This document shows positions 8,024 to 15,751 of a stretch of DNA of 33,410 nucleotides, piece after piece (the first letter of the stretch is position 1; every line of letters starts with the position of its first letter). The notes below the pieces were generated by a model. The model worked only from the letters and a program-made list of their open reading frames with translations, did no database searches and had not been told where the DNA came from. The translations under genes were made by a program, and so were the position numbers. The DNA lies in assembly GCA_022841365.1 (NCBI GenBank), contig JALHRP010000044.1:1-33410 (forward strand), given 5' to 3'. This stretch comes from Chitinophagaceae bacterium. Its GTDB lineage: Bacteria; Bacteroidota; Bacteroidia; Chitinophagales; Chitinophagaceae.

Positions 8024-8069
8024 GCAAATGTGAAAGCAATTTCAGAGGCGGAAGGTGATACAAATCACA
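8024..8069 (-). promoter_or_regulatory. Crp/Fnr-type operator and possible leaderless promoter of the TauE/SafE gene
   Basis: Positions 8054-8069 read GGTGATACAAATCACA, a near-perfect palindrome. On the minus strand CACATTTG at 8031-8024 matches seven of eight positions of TAnnTTTG if the two free bases are counted. The operator centre is 37.5 bp from the end of this box and 41.5 bp from the A of the ATG at 8020, so transcription may begin at or very near the start codon. Confidence 0.58.
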
Positions 8070-8080
8070 CAGACGGGTAA

Positions 8081-8728
8081 TTATAAATTTTTCAGTTCAA
8101 TGGCATTGCGGTGAAGCTCTACTCTTCCTTTCTGCTCCATTTTTTTCAATAACCTTGAAACCACTTCTCTTGAAGTGTTAAGTTCCTGTGCAATTTCGTG
8201 GTGACTGATATTGAGCAGGGTTGTGCCTTGTGCTTCTTTTGCACGTTTCAGGTAAAACTCCAGGCGCTCATCCATGCTGCGAAAGGCAACATTGTCTAAC
8301 GTAATCAGTAATTCATCAAACCGGTTACGATAGGTTTCTATTACAAACTGGTACCAGCTTTTATACCTGCCCATCCATTCGCTCATTGTATCAACAGGTA
8401 CCATCATCACTTCCGTTTCAACAACTGTTTTTGCCATAATGGGACTTGCTTCGTGCTTTGCAGCACAAACAAGAGATAAGGCACAGGCTTCGCCGGGTTT
8501 TAAATAATACATGAGAAACTCGTTCCCCTCATCATCTTCCCTGTAAATTTTAATGAGCCCGTTCAGTACCAGCATGGTGCTGCGGATATACTGTCCTTTA
8601 CGCATGAGCACTTCATCGGCAGGAAAAGTTCTGAACTCCCCTTGCTCCTCAATTTCATGTACCAGTTGATCTTCGAATAACGGATAATTCTTTCGAAACA
8701 GATCGTCTTGTGTTTGTTGCGTAGCCAT
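8081..8728 (-). CDS. Crp/Fnr family transcriptional regulator of the sulfur island
   Basis: 215 residues from ATG 8728; a longer in-frame reading would translate the repeat upstream and is unlikely. An N-terminal cyclic-nucleotide-type beta-roll (about 20-120) is followed by a long helix and a winged helix-turn-helix near 165-210. The recognition helix TSREVVSRLL keeps the R-E-x-x-x-R pattern of Crp, which reads TGTGA half-sites, in agreement with the four operators found nearby. The phosphate-binding arginine of cAMP receptors is replaced (KHEASPIMAKT against ERSAWVRAKT in E. coli Crp), so cAMP is probably not the ligand. Cys82 and Cys88 in GEACALSLVCAAKH are candidates for sulfide or persulfide sensing (inference). 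A possible -7 box AACATTTG lies at 8739-8732. Confidence 0.88.
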   Translation of the reverse strand: MATQQTQDDLFRKNYPLFEDQLVHEIEEQGEFRTFPADEVLMRKGQYIRSTMLVLNGLIKIYREDDEGNEFLMYYLKPGEACALSLVCAAKHEASPIMAKTVVETEVMMVPVDTMSEWMGRYKSWYQFVIETYRNRFDELLITLDNVAFRSMDERLEFYLKRAKEAQGTTLLNISHHEIAQELNTSREVVSRLLKKMEQKGRVELHRNAIELKNL

Positions 8729-8763
8729 ATACAAATGTTGAACTTTATTTTGGATTTGAGAAG

Positions 8764-8815
8764 TCCCCTCTCCGGAGAGCTTGTCCCGCATTGGCGGGAG
8801 GATTTAGGGGTGGGT
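8764..8815. repeat. Composite palindromic repeat with a second hairpin nested inside
   Basis: TCCCCTCTCCGGAGAG is followed by a second hairpin (TCCCGC-ATTG-GCGGGA, 8784-8799) and then GGATTTAGGGGTGGG. The outer parts match the repeat inside polA (31481-31508), where the second hairpin is absent. The repeat sits in the 114-bp divergent region between the regulator gene and rnhB. Confidence 0.65.
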
Positions 8816-8842
8816 AATGAAGATGATCTTATTTTTGATGAA

Positions 8843-9445
8843 ATGTCACTTTTATCTTTTTACCAGGATGAACTTCTTGAAGCCGGTTGTGATGAAGCGG
8901 GGCGTGGTTGCTATGCAGGTCCTGTGTTTGCAGCAGCTGTGATTTTACCAAACGATTTTTATCATCCGCTGCTCAACGACAGCAAGCAGGTAAACGAAAG
9001 CAACCGGAATATACTTCGCTTAATTATTCAAGAACAGGCAACGGCGTATGCAGTGGCAAAAGTAGAAGTGGAAGAGATTGATGAGATCAATATTCTGAAA
9101 GCATCGTTCAAAGCCATGCACCTGGCCATTGACCAACTCAAACAAAAACCACAGCTGTTGTTGATTGACGGGAATCGGTTTATCAGATACAAACGCATTC
9201 CACACAAAACATTTGTAAAAGGCGATGGGCGATTTGCTTCTATTGCTGCCGCCAGTATTTTAGCCAAGACTTACCGTGATGAATACATGTACAATCTGCA
9301 CAAACAATTTCCGCAGTACAACTGGAAGAAGAACAAAGGTTATGGTACAGCCGAACACCGCAAAGCGATTGAAGAGCATGGGTTATGTGCACATCACCGA
9401 AAATCGTTTAATATTGATCCGGTGCGGTTGAAGGAATTGTTTTAG
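8843..9445 (+). CDS. rnhB: Ribonuclease HII
   Basis: 200 residues from ATG 8843. Upstream codons are open but come from the palindromic repeat, and the family N-terminus fits this start. Catalytic motif D17-E18-AGRG is in EAGCDEAGRGCYAGPV; further conserved parts are LLNDSKQVNE, LLIDGNRF, FVKGDGRFASIAAASILAK and TYRDEYM. RNase HII nicks RNA-DNA hybrids at ribonucleotides left in DNA. Length is normal. Its 3' end overlaps the convergent membrane-protein gene by 38 bp. Confidence 0.95.
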   Translation: MSLLSFYQDELLEAGCDEAGRGCYAGPVFAAAVILPNDFYHPLLNDSKQVNESNRNILRLIIQEQATAYAVAKVEVEEIDEINILKASFKAMHLAIDQLKQKPQLLLIDGNRFIRYKRIPHKTFVKGDGRFASIAAASILAKTYRDEYMYNLHKQFPQYNWKKNKGYGTAEHRKAIEEHGLCAHHRKSFNIDPVRLKELF

Positions 9446-10031
9446 CATCTTCTGATATAACTGCATTTGATCTGTTCTTTAATTGAGACAGGAATATCAT
9501 TAAATCTTCTTCTGCATAAAGTTCTTTTCGAATTTCAACTCGCTTATCATTTTTAAACAGGAGTATATACACATCTGTAAATTTGTCGAAATTGATTTTT
9601 GTTAATTGATCAATAGAATATTTTTTCAGAAACAGATCATTAAATGCAAGTTCCTGTTGGTTAATTGTAAGGTCAGGATAACTTTTGCTTTTTATTACTA
9701 AATACTGAATGAGATAAAAAACCAACTGTATTACCACAATTGAAAGAAAAAGAAAGAAAAACTTCTCCATATACAACTTAAAAAGTGTAAGTATTATTGT
9801 AATAATCAGAACTGAAATGATCCATTGTTTTTTAGTGGGCTCGCCATTTAATCTCACTAATGAAATTTCGTAATTTATTTTTCTGTTTGCAATAACATAA
9901 TCCGAAATAATTTGAATTAAGTTGTTTACTGCAAATACAAGAATAAAGTAGTTGTAAAAGCGATTTATATCAAGAAATATAATAATAATCAGTGCTGAAA
10001 AATAAATGGTTGTTGTTATTTTCTTCGTCAT
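9408..10031 (-). CDS. Hypothetical membrane protein
   Basis: 207 residues, not recognised. Four hydrophobic segments lie at about 8-30, 31-45, 70-87 and 90-112, followed by a soluble C-terminal half of about 95 residues with alternating charged and hydrophobic residues (DVYILLFKNDKRVEIRKELYAEEDLMIFL), similar in layout to PH-like domains of small bacterial membrane proteins. Base composition is visibly more AT-rich than the neighbours, which may indicate weak selection or recent acquisition. The gene overlaps rnhB tail to tail. Confidence 0.7.
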   Translation of the reverse strand: MTKKITTTIYFSALIIIIFLDINRFYNYFILVFAVNNLIQIISDYVIANRKINYEISLVRLNGEPTKKQWIISVLIITIILTLFKLYMEKFFFLFLSIVVIQLVFYLIQYLVIKSKSYPDLTINQQELAFNDLFLKKYSIDQLTKINFDKFTDVYILLFKNDKRVEIRKELYAEEDLMIFLSQLKNRSNAVISEDAKTIPSTAPDQY

Positions 10032-10125
10032 AAAATATTTTTAGCTAAGGCCTTTGTTGTGATTTGATATTTATCTCGCCTTTATTTCTGCTCACTTTGC
10101 CTATTACCTATTGCCAATTTATTAT

Positions 10126-10734
10126 TCAACCCACCCATTCACCCAAACCTTCTCTAATAACAATAGGCTCATCATCTGTACAATCAACAATCGTTGATGG
10201 AACCATACCGCCAATACCGCCATCAATTACAATATCTACAAGCTTATTAAATTTTTCATAGATCGCTTCAGGGTCGGTGTATTCTTCTACCATTTCGCCG
10301 GGTAAAGAAGCACTGAGGATGGGACGATTGAGTTCTTCTATAATCGTTCTTGCAATAGTGTTATCCGGTACACGCAAACCAATGTTATCTTTTTTACTCT
10401 TTAATATTTTCGGCACTTCTTTACTGGCTGGCAGAATAAATGTAAATGCACCGGGTAAATATTGTTTCAGCAAACGGTACAGCGGTGTGGAAATACTTTT
10501 GGTGTACGTGCTCAGATCACTGAGATCATGACAGATAAACGAGAGTTGTGCTTTTTGCGGATCAACATTTTTGATGCGGCAAATCCGTTCAACTGCTTTG
10601 TGTTGAAAGATATCACAACCCAAACCATAGATGGTATCTGTTGGATAAATGATGACACCGCCGTTTACCAGACAATCAATCACTGTCTTTATTTGTCTGG
10701 GTTGCGGATTATCCGGATGTATGTGCAAAAGCAT
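10126..10734 (-). CDS. Sua5/YciO/YrdC family protein (L-threonylcarbamoyladenylate synthase-like)
   Basis: 202 residues from ATG 10734; the only earlier candidate is a TTG at 10752. The fold signatures are GGVIIYPTDTIYGLGCD, RICRIKNVDPQKAQLSFIC, LPGAFTFILPAS, IGLRVPDN and PSTIVDCTDDEPIVIREG. TsaC/Sua5 enzymes make threonylcarbamoyl-AMP for the t6A base at position 37 of ANN-decoding tRNAs. The length and the MLLHIHPDNPQ start fit the YciO branch, whose members may be weaker in this activity. It diverges from the cupin-like gene at 10837. Confidence 0.88.
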   Translation of the reverse strand: MLLHIHPDNPQPRQIKTVIDCLVNGGVIIYPTDTIYGLGCDIFQHKAVERICRIKNVDPQKAQLSFICHDLSDLSTYTKSISTPLYRLLKQYLPGAFTFILPASKEVPKILKSKKDNIGLRVPDNTIARTIIEELNRPILSASLPGEMVEEYTDPEAIYEKFNKLVDIVIDGGIGGMVPSTIVDCTDDEPIVIREGLGEWVG

Positions 10735-10836
10735 AGGTCTAAAATTAAGCAATCGGTTGTATCAATTTTATGATATTAAGAAGAGTGAATCTCCATTAGT
10801 TCAATTATATTTGATTACCTGTCAACAGACTTTGTT

Positions 10837-11715
10837 ATGCAGTTACAAACGCTTGATACATTTGAGCATTTAAGCGCTGAACAATTTCATCGTGATTACT
10901 ACCTGCCGGGTAAACCCGTTATTATTAAATCAATTGCAAAAGACTGGCCGGCATATCAAAAATGGGATTGGGATTTTTTAAAACAAGTGGCGGGTCATCA
11001 CCGTGTGGGCATTTACAACAATATTAAAAGCGATGCTTACACACCCATTAATACTGCAGATGACTATAAAACCTTTGGTGAATATATTGACATGATTTCG
11101 CAGGGACCTGCCGGCTGGCGAATTTTTCTCTTTAATATTTTTGATCATTCTCCCCAACTCACCCGTGACTTTACATGGCCCGAAGCGTATATGAAGGGTT
11201 TCGTAAAAAAATATCCGATGTTGTTTGTTGGTGGTGCCACTTCCATTACACATCTGCATTTTGATATTGACCTGTCGCATATTCTGCATACTCAGTTTGT
11301 GGGGCGCAAACGGGTACTCCTTTTTCCGTACGAAGAGCAGTATAAACTATACCGAAAGCCGTTTGAAGTATTAAGTCTGGCCGATTTTAGCCATTACCAT
11401 CAGCAAAATGGCAACCCGGATTACAGCCGGTTTCCTGCAATTAAAAAAGCCCGTGGTTTTGAAGCTGTTTTGGAACATGGCGATACGCTGTTTATGCCTG
11501 CCGGTTATTGGCACCATATGGAATATATTGACAGTGGCTTTGCCATGAGCCTGCGGGCTATGCAACCCGGAGCATTCTCAAAACTAAAGGGGGCCTGGAA
11601 TTTATTCGGGATGCGGACTATTGATACGGTGCTGAAGAAAACAGTACCGCAATGGTGGTATGATTTTAAGAAACAAAAAGCATTTGCAGCCGCTCAAAAA
11701 GAACTTTCTTCCTGA
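10837..11715 (+). CDS. Cupin-like (JmjC-type, Cupin_8) 2-oxoglutarate/Fe(II) oxygenase
   Basis: 292 residues. N-terminal LPGKPVIIKSIAKDWPAYQKWDWDFL is typical of the Cupin_8 family. Iron ligands are visible as H-x-D in THLHFDIDLSHILH and a distal His in GDTLFMPAGYWHHMEY; a 2-oxoglutarate lysine candidate is in GRKRVLLFP. Relatives hydroxylate protein side chains or act in tRNA modification; the substrate here is unknown. The gene is monocistronic and ends before a bidirectional terminator at 11947-11981. Confidence 0.82.
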   Translation: MQLQTLDTFEHLSAEQFHRDYYLPGKPVIIKSIAKDWPAYQKWDWDFLKQVAGHHRVGIYNNIKSDAYTPINTADDYKTFGEYIDMISQGPAGWRIFLFNIFDHSPQLTRDFTWPEAYMKGFVKKYPMLFVGGATSITHLHFDIDLSHILHTQFVGRKRVLLFPYEEQYKLYRKPFEVLSLADFSHYHQQNGNPDYSRFPAIKKARGFEAVLEHGDTLFMPAGYWHHMEYIDSGFAMSLRAMQPGAFSKLKGAWNLFGMRTIDTVLKKTVPQWWYDFKKQKAFAAAQKELSS

Positions 11716-11946
11716 AAGTGCTTGCAAATATGAGATGGGCTTTCTATATTTATCCCATCACTTCTGGTTTTTTTCTGTCCCATTTCCAATTTCCGTTGCA
11801 GAGCTTACTTTGTTGCACCATATCCCGCTGATGAACTTCATGTTCTACCCCATTGTTAATTTATTTTCCCAGTGAAGATGGTTCATTCCATATAAATATC
11901 TGGACATAAAAAATCTATTTTTTTGTGGTTTCAGAGGTAAGCAAAA

Positions 11947-11981
11947 GGGCCCAGGATTTCTATCCGGGCCCAACTTTTTTT
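11947..11981 (+). terminator. Intrinsic terminator between convergent genes, probably bidirectional
   Basis: Stem GGGCCC-A-GGAT / ATCC-GGGCCC with loop TTCT and one bulged A, followed on the plus strand by seven Ts (11975-11981) and on the minus strand by TTTT. It lies between the cupin-like gene ending at 11715 and the hydrolase gene ending at 11999. The rest of the 283-bp gap shows no other clear feature. Confidence 0.8.
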
Positions 11982-11998
11982 AGTGCTGATATTATTTT

Positions 11999-13009
11999 TT
12001 AAGGAACCATCTGCATCTTTAATACATCAATCATAAACCTGGTGATCTCTGCTTCTACTCCCTGATAGTCGTTTGATTTAATATAACTACCCATTACATG
12101 ATCGCCGGTATTGGGCATGGCTGTTTTTCTTTTTTGATTGGCAGTTGTACCAAGTGCATCAAACATATTCAACATGGCACTTACTTTCACCACACTATCC
12201 TGATGCACTTCATCTTTATAATAGTAGAGCAGTTGCACAGGTTGTTTTATTTTTTGAAATGTTTCTTTGGTCATTGTTGTTTCTAAATATTCCTGCAGCG
12301 CCACAATACTTTCTAACCGGTATTTAGAGTACCAGTGTTTTTTATAAATCTCCCGTTGATCTTTGGTGATATTATAGTTTGAACCTTTTACCAGTCTTGC
12401 AATCTGTAAACCCCACGGGTTATTTGCAAGCCATGCATTGGGATCGTTGATTTCAATATTAGGTGATAATAATACCAATGATGCAATCTCAGGAAAATCT
12501 GCTGCAAGTTGTAAGGCATTGCTTCCACCGGTTGAAGTGCCCATGAGAATAACTTTATTGCCGAGTTGTTTTCCGATGGCATAAGCCAGCTTTGCGCTTT
12601 CCCAGTATTTTTCTGCAGTAAGATTGGCCATTGCATCAGAGGTATCAATGCCATGATCCGACAAACGGGCTAAGAATAAATTGCAGCCGAACTTTTTGGC
12701 GATGGCTGTATGAACGGGATCACCCTCTTCCTGCGAAGCAGAAAAACCGTGCAGATAAACAATGGCGTATGCTGTTTTTTGTTTGCTTGAATCGTTTGCC
12801 CAGATAATTCTTGCTTCGTTTTCCGGTTTTACTTTGTGCTGTGCTTCCTGTTGAGCAATGTATGTTTCTAATGCAGCTGCATCTGCAGGAACAACAGGTA
12901 ATGCGTTTGTATACGTTGGTGTGGATGGATTGGGGCCGAGAAAATAAATTACCGTGAGAACCAGCAGAAGAATCAGTATCCATTTCAGCAATCGTTTGAA
13001 AAAGTTCAT
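11999..13009 (-). CDS. Membrane-anchored alpha/beta hydrolase
   Basis: 336 residues. An N-terminal hydrophobic helix (LLKWILILLLVLTVIYFLG) suggests a signal anchor with an extracytoplasmic enzyme domain. The fold is shown by AIVYLHGFSASQEEGD (oxyanion region), the nucleophile elbow GTSTGG with Ser as nucleophile, a candidate acid in LLYYYKDEVHQDSVV and the catalytic His in NTGDHVMGS. The substrate, probably an ester or lipid, cannot be told from sequence. It appears to be transcribed alone. Confidence 0.82.
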   Translation of the reverse strand: MNFFKRLLKWILILLLVLTVIYFLGPNPSTPTYTNALPVVPADAAALETYIAQQEAQHKVKPENEARIIWANDSSKQKTAYAIVYLHGFSASQEEGDPVHTAIAKKFGCNLFLARLSDHGIDTSDAMANLTAEKYWESAKLAYAIGKQLGNKVILMGTSTGGSNALQLAADFPEIASLVLLSPNIEINDPNAWLANNPWGLQIARLVKGSNYNITKDQREIYKKHWYSKYRLESIVALQEYLETTMTKETFQKIKQPVQLLYYYKDEVHQDSVVKVSAMLNMFDALGTTANQKRKTAMPNTGDHVMGSYIKSNDYQGVEAEITRFMIDVLKMQMVP

Positions 13010-13094
13010 GAGCGGTTGGTTAATTGTTGATGCTTAAAGTTAATGGATTGTATTCTTTGTGCAACAACATACAGCAGCGAAAACAAATAATTTA

Positions 13095-13424
13095 TCACCA
13101 GCGTTCTGTATCATCATCCTCTGTTGCAGCGGAGCTGTGCTCTGCTCTTGATTTGACTTTTTGTAATTGCCGTTCAATTATCAGTTGGGTAATTAACTGT
13201 GCGGCATGTTCGCCACCCTGTTGCTGCAGCACTTGTTTCATTTTTGTTTCGTTTACATCAATACGGTAGAGATAATAGATCAGCTTTTCAAAATCTGTAT
13301 TAATGAGATGATTAATGTGATTGCTGAGCTGTTGTTCCAGTTCATTCATCGCTAGTTTTTCAGAAAGTTCCAATGAAAGTTCTTTGTTAAGCAATGGGAT
13401 GATATGCTGATGCGAATCACTCAT
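13095..13424 (-). CDS. Conserved hypothetical protein, helical
   Basis: 109 residues, no recognised domain, no signal or membrane segment. It is predicted to be mostly helical with many Gln, Glu and Leu residues (LSEKLAMNELEQQLSNHINHLI) and a disordered acidic tail (SSAATEDDDTERW). Its start overlaps the preceding small membrane-protein gene by 8 bp, so the two are probably translated together, and both follow the TIGR02757 gene. Confidence 0.75.
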   Translation of the reverse strand: MSDSHQHIIPLLNKELSLELSEKLAMNELEQQLSNHINHLINTDFEKLIYYLYRIDVNETKMKQVLQQQGGEHAAQLITQLIIERQLQKVKSRAEHSSAATEDDDTERW

Positions 13425-13626
13425 TCGTGTTGTCTTTTCGCTTATTGTAAAACGTAAACAGGATTGTCAGCACAATGGAAATGATTGCACTCTTTACCAA
13501 TACCGAACTGATGGTTGTATCCGGTTTATTGGCAACCCAAACCAAAAACGCATAGTTGATGAGCGCAACAATGATAAAGTTTACTACCAGCAGAATACAA
13601 AACTGAATGAGTTTTACAGGATTCAT
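13417..13626 (-). CDS. Small membrane protein, two transmembrane segments
   Basis: 69 residues with hydrophobic segments at about 7-30 and 42-60 and a charged tail (YNKRKDNTNE). Family not recognised. It begins 12 bp after the TIGR02757 gene stops and overlaps the following helical-protein gene, so these three form an operon. Confidence 0.72.
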   Translation of the reverse strand: MNPVKLIQFCILLVVNFIIVALINYAFLVWVANKPDTTISSVLVKSAIISIVLTILFTFYNKRKDNTNE

Positions 13627-13638
13627 TTGAAAGCGATT

Positions 13639-14400
13639 CTATAGTTTATGTTCCATAACACCGGTGCCAAATAATGCAAAATCATATTTCACGGGATCGT
13701 TCTTATCTAAGTTACGCAGATTGGCGGTGAGTTCCAACGCTGCTTCCCAATCGTCCTGTTTACGGTGAAGCAAACCATACTGACGGGCAATTCTTGATAC
13801 ATGCACATCCACCGGACAAATGAGATCAGCCGGAGAAATGTTTTTCCAGATGCCAAAGTCAACTCCTTTCTTGTCATCTCTCACCATCCAGCGCAGGTAC
13901 ATATTCAATCGCTTGCAGGTTGATTTTTGCATGGGTGCTGATACATGTTTCTCTGTTCGTTTTAAATGTTCAAAGGAGAAGAAATAGTTTTTAAACTGAT
14001 TTAAGCCCTGTTCAACCGTCATTCCTTTTGTTGGGAAGAAGGCTGTTTCCAGTGATTCATGTTTGTTGTAATGCTGATGAAAAAATTCAATGAAATAATA
14101 TAAGTCATCAGCAGTAAAAGTGCGGTGCTTGAAGCCGCTTAATTTTTTTAATGCAGCAGAAGTGTGATTGAGACAGAATTGATGCGGCTGCATATTCATC
14201 AACTGCATTAACTCTCTTGTTTTGTTGATGATGGTGGTGCGGTTGCCCCAAGCGAAGATGGCTGCAAAAAAACCTGCAATCTCAACGTCCTGTTGTTTGG
14301 TAAACAGATGTGGGATGCAGATGGGATCGTCTTTAATGAAAGAAGGTTGATTGTAAAAATCAACCTTCGTATTGAGGAGCTGTTTTAAATCTTTATTCAT
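13639..14400 (-). CDS. TIGR02757 family protein (DUF2400)
   Basis: 253 residues from ATG 14400; a GTG at 14403 is one codon earlier and less likely. The family is recognised from DPICIPHLFTKQQDVEIAGF, FAWGNRTTIINK, LNMYLRWMVRDD, CPVDVHVSRIARQYGLL and the C-terminal DPVKYDFALFGTGV. The family is widespread in Bacteroidota and related to HhH-GPD-type DNA repair folds, with no established function. First gene of a three-gene unit with the two small proteins downstream. Confidence 0.88.
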   Translation of the reverse strand: MNKDLKQLLNTKVDFYNQPSFIKDDPICIPHLFTKQQDVEIAGFFAAIFAWGNRTTIINKTRELMQLMNMQPHQFCLNHTSAALKKLSGFKHRTFTADDLYYFIEFFHQHYNKHESLETAFFPTKGMTVEQGLNQFKNYFFSFEHLKRTEKHVSAPMQKSTCKRLNMYLRWMVRDDKKGVDFGIWKNISPADLICPVDVHVSRIARQYGLLHRKQDDWEAALELTANLRNLDKNDPVKYDFALFGTGVMEHKL

Positions 14401-14440
14401 CACCTTTCATACTTAATGTAAGTCTTCTGTTTGTTGCTTG

Positions 14441-14494
14441 TATCTCGACTCCGCTCGATACTGCAAACACGCCCTTCGACTGACGCTCAGGGCT
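14441..14494. repeat. Pair of Bacteroidota-type dispersed short palindromes
   Basis: TATCTCGACTCCGCTCGATA (14441-14460) and GCCCTTCGACTGACGCTCAGGGC (14471-14493, shown here in parts GCCCTTCGAC and GCTCAGGGC) are two imperfect hairpins side by side. They fill the space between the TIGR02757 gene and the end of the cystathionine gamma-synthase gene; the stop codon of the latter (CTA at 14493-14495) touches the second repeat. Confidence 0.6.
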
Positions 14495-15632
14495 ACCCAA
14501 TCGCTTTCGCCAGATCTGCAATCAAATCATCAGCATCTTCAATGCCCACACTTAAACGGATAAGTGAATCGCTCAAACCATTTTTTATACGTTCTTCTTT
14601 TGGAATACTTGCATGCGTCATACTTGCCGGATGATTAATTAAACTTTCAACACCACCTAAGCTTTCTGCTAATGAAAATAAATGTGTAGATGATAATACT
14701 CTTCTTGCTTCTTCAATGCTGTCGTCTTTTAACTCAAAGCTGATCATGCCACCAAAACCACGCATCTGTTCTTTGGCAATGGCATAACCCGGATGATCTG
14801 TAAAGCCCGGCCAGTATACTTTTGCCACCTTTGGATTGGCTTTTAACCAATGAGCAATTTTTTCACCGTTTTCACAATGTGCTTTCATCCGCACAGCTAA
14901 TGTTTTAATACCACGGAGTACCAGAAAACAATCCATGGGCCCGGGAACAGCACCGCAACTTTTCTGGATGAAATATAATTTATCACGAAGGTCTTTATCA
15001 TTCATCACCAGACAACCCTGAATCACATCACTATGTCCGCCCAGATATTTTGTAGCTGAATGCATCACAATATCTGCACCCAGATCCAACGGATTTTGCA
15101 AATAAGGAGAAGCAAATGTATTATCAACACAAAGCAAAGCACCCGCTTGTTTTGAGATAGCGGAAATCGCTTTGATGTCGGTGATATTCATTAATGGATT
15201 GGTAGGCGTTTCAAGCCAGATGAGTTTTGTATTGGCAGTAACTGCCGCTTTTACATTTTCAGGATTGGTGGTATCAACATAAATAAATTTCAAACCAAAT
15301 TTTTCAAACACTTTCATGAACAGACGATACGTGCCACCATACATATCATTGGCTGCAATCACTTCATCGCCCGGAGCAAGTAATTTGATCACGGCATCTG
15401 TTGCAGCAACACCACTTCCAAACACCAAACCAAATTTTCCGTTTTCAATTACAGCAACAGCTTCTTCCAATGCAAAGCGGGTGGGGTTCTGACTGCGTGC
15501 ATATTCAAATCCTTTGTTTACGCCCGGTGCTTCCTGTACGTAGGTGCTTGTTTGATAAATGGGTGTCATGATTGCACCGGTTGAAGGATCGGGATGTGCA
15601 CCTGCGTGAATGACTTTTGTATTGAGGTTCAT
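14493..15632 (-). CDS. metB: Cystathionine gamma-synthase-like PLP enzyme of transsulfuration
   Basis: 379 residues, usual length for the Cys/Met metabolism PLP enzymes. The start has NTKVIHAGAHPDPSTGAIMTPIYQTSTY, then YARSQNPTR, VFGSGVAATDAVI, YGGTYRLF, LETPTNPLM and the PLP lysine in HSATKYLGGHSD. The C-terminal SLGGVESLINHPASMTH and LIRLSVGIED are typical. It could act as cystathionine gamma-synthase or gamma-lyase; the two cannot be safely separated by eye. The gene follows asnB on the same strand after a large inverted repeat, so it may be transcribed separately. Confidence 0.87.
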   Translation of the reverse strand: MNLNTKVIHAGAHPDPSTGAIMTPIYQTSTYVQEAPGVNKGFEYARSQNPTRFALEEAVAVIENGKFGLVFGSGVAATDAVIKLLAPGDEVIAANDMYGGTYRLFMKVFEKFGLKFIYVDTTNPENVKAAVTANTKLIWLETPTNPLMNITDIKAISAISKQAGALLCVDNTFASPYLQNPLDLGADIVMHSATKYLGGHSDVIQGCLVMNDKDLRDKLYFIQKSCGAVPGPMDCFLVLRGIKTLAVRMKAHCENGEKIAHWLKANPKVAKVYWPGFTDHPGYAIAKEQMRGFGGMISFELKDDSIEEARRVLSSTHLFSLAESLGGVESLINHPASMTHASIPKEERIKNGLSDSLIRLSVGIEDADDLIADLAKAIG

Positions 15633-15647
15633 TGTATTTATTTTATT

Positions 15648-15731
15648 CGTCAGACGCCCTCGTCGGACGAATTGTTGAAGTGTATGTTTTGATCATACAG
15701 TAAATGCCCCGTCCGACGAGGGCGTCTGACG
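15648..15731. repeat. Perfect 22-bp inverted repeat with 40-bp loop
   Basis: The left arm (15648-15669, starting CGTCAGACGCCC) and right arm (15710-15731, ending GGGCGTCTGACG) are exact reverse complements. Each arm itself contains two small CGTCnGACG palindromes. No T-run follows on either strand, so a mobile REP/MITE-like unit is more likely than a simple terminator. It fills most of the 119-bp gap between asnB and the cystathionine gamma-synthase start, ending 15 bp before that start codon. Confidence 0.85.
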
Positions 15732-15751
15732 GGGACTGCAAAGATGAGGAA

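Noticed and set aside
8729-8791. N-terminal extension of the Crp/Fnr regulator
   Set aside because: The extra codons translate the palindromic repeat and do not fit the family N-terminus.
8708-8842. N-terminal extension of RNase HII
   Set aside because: It is also derived from the repeat; the family start is at 8843.
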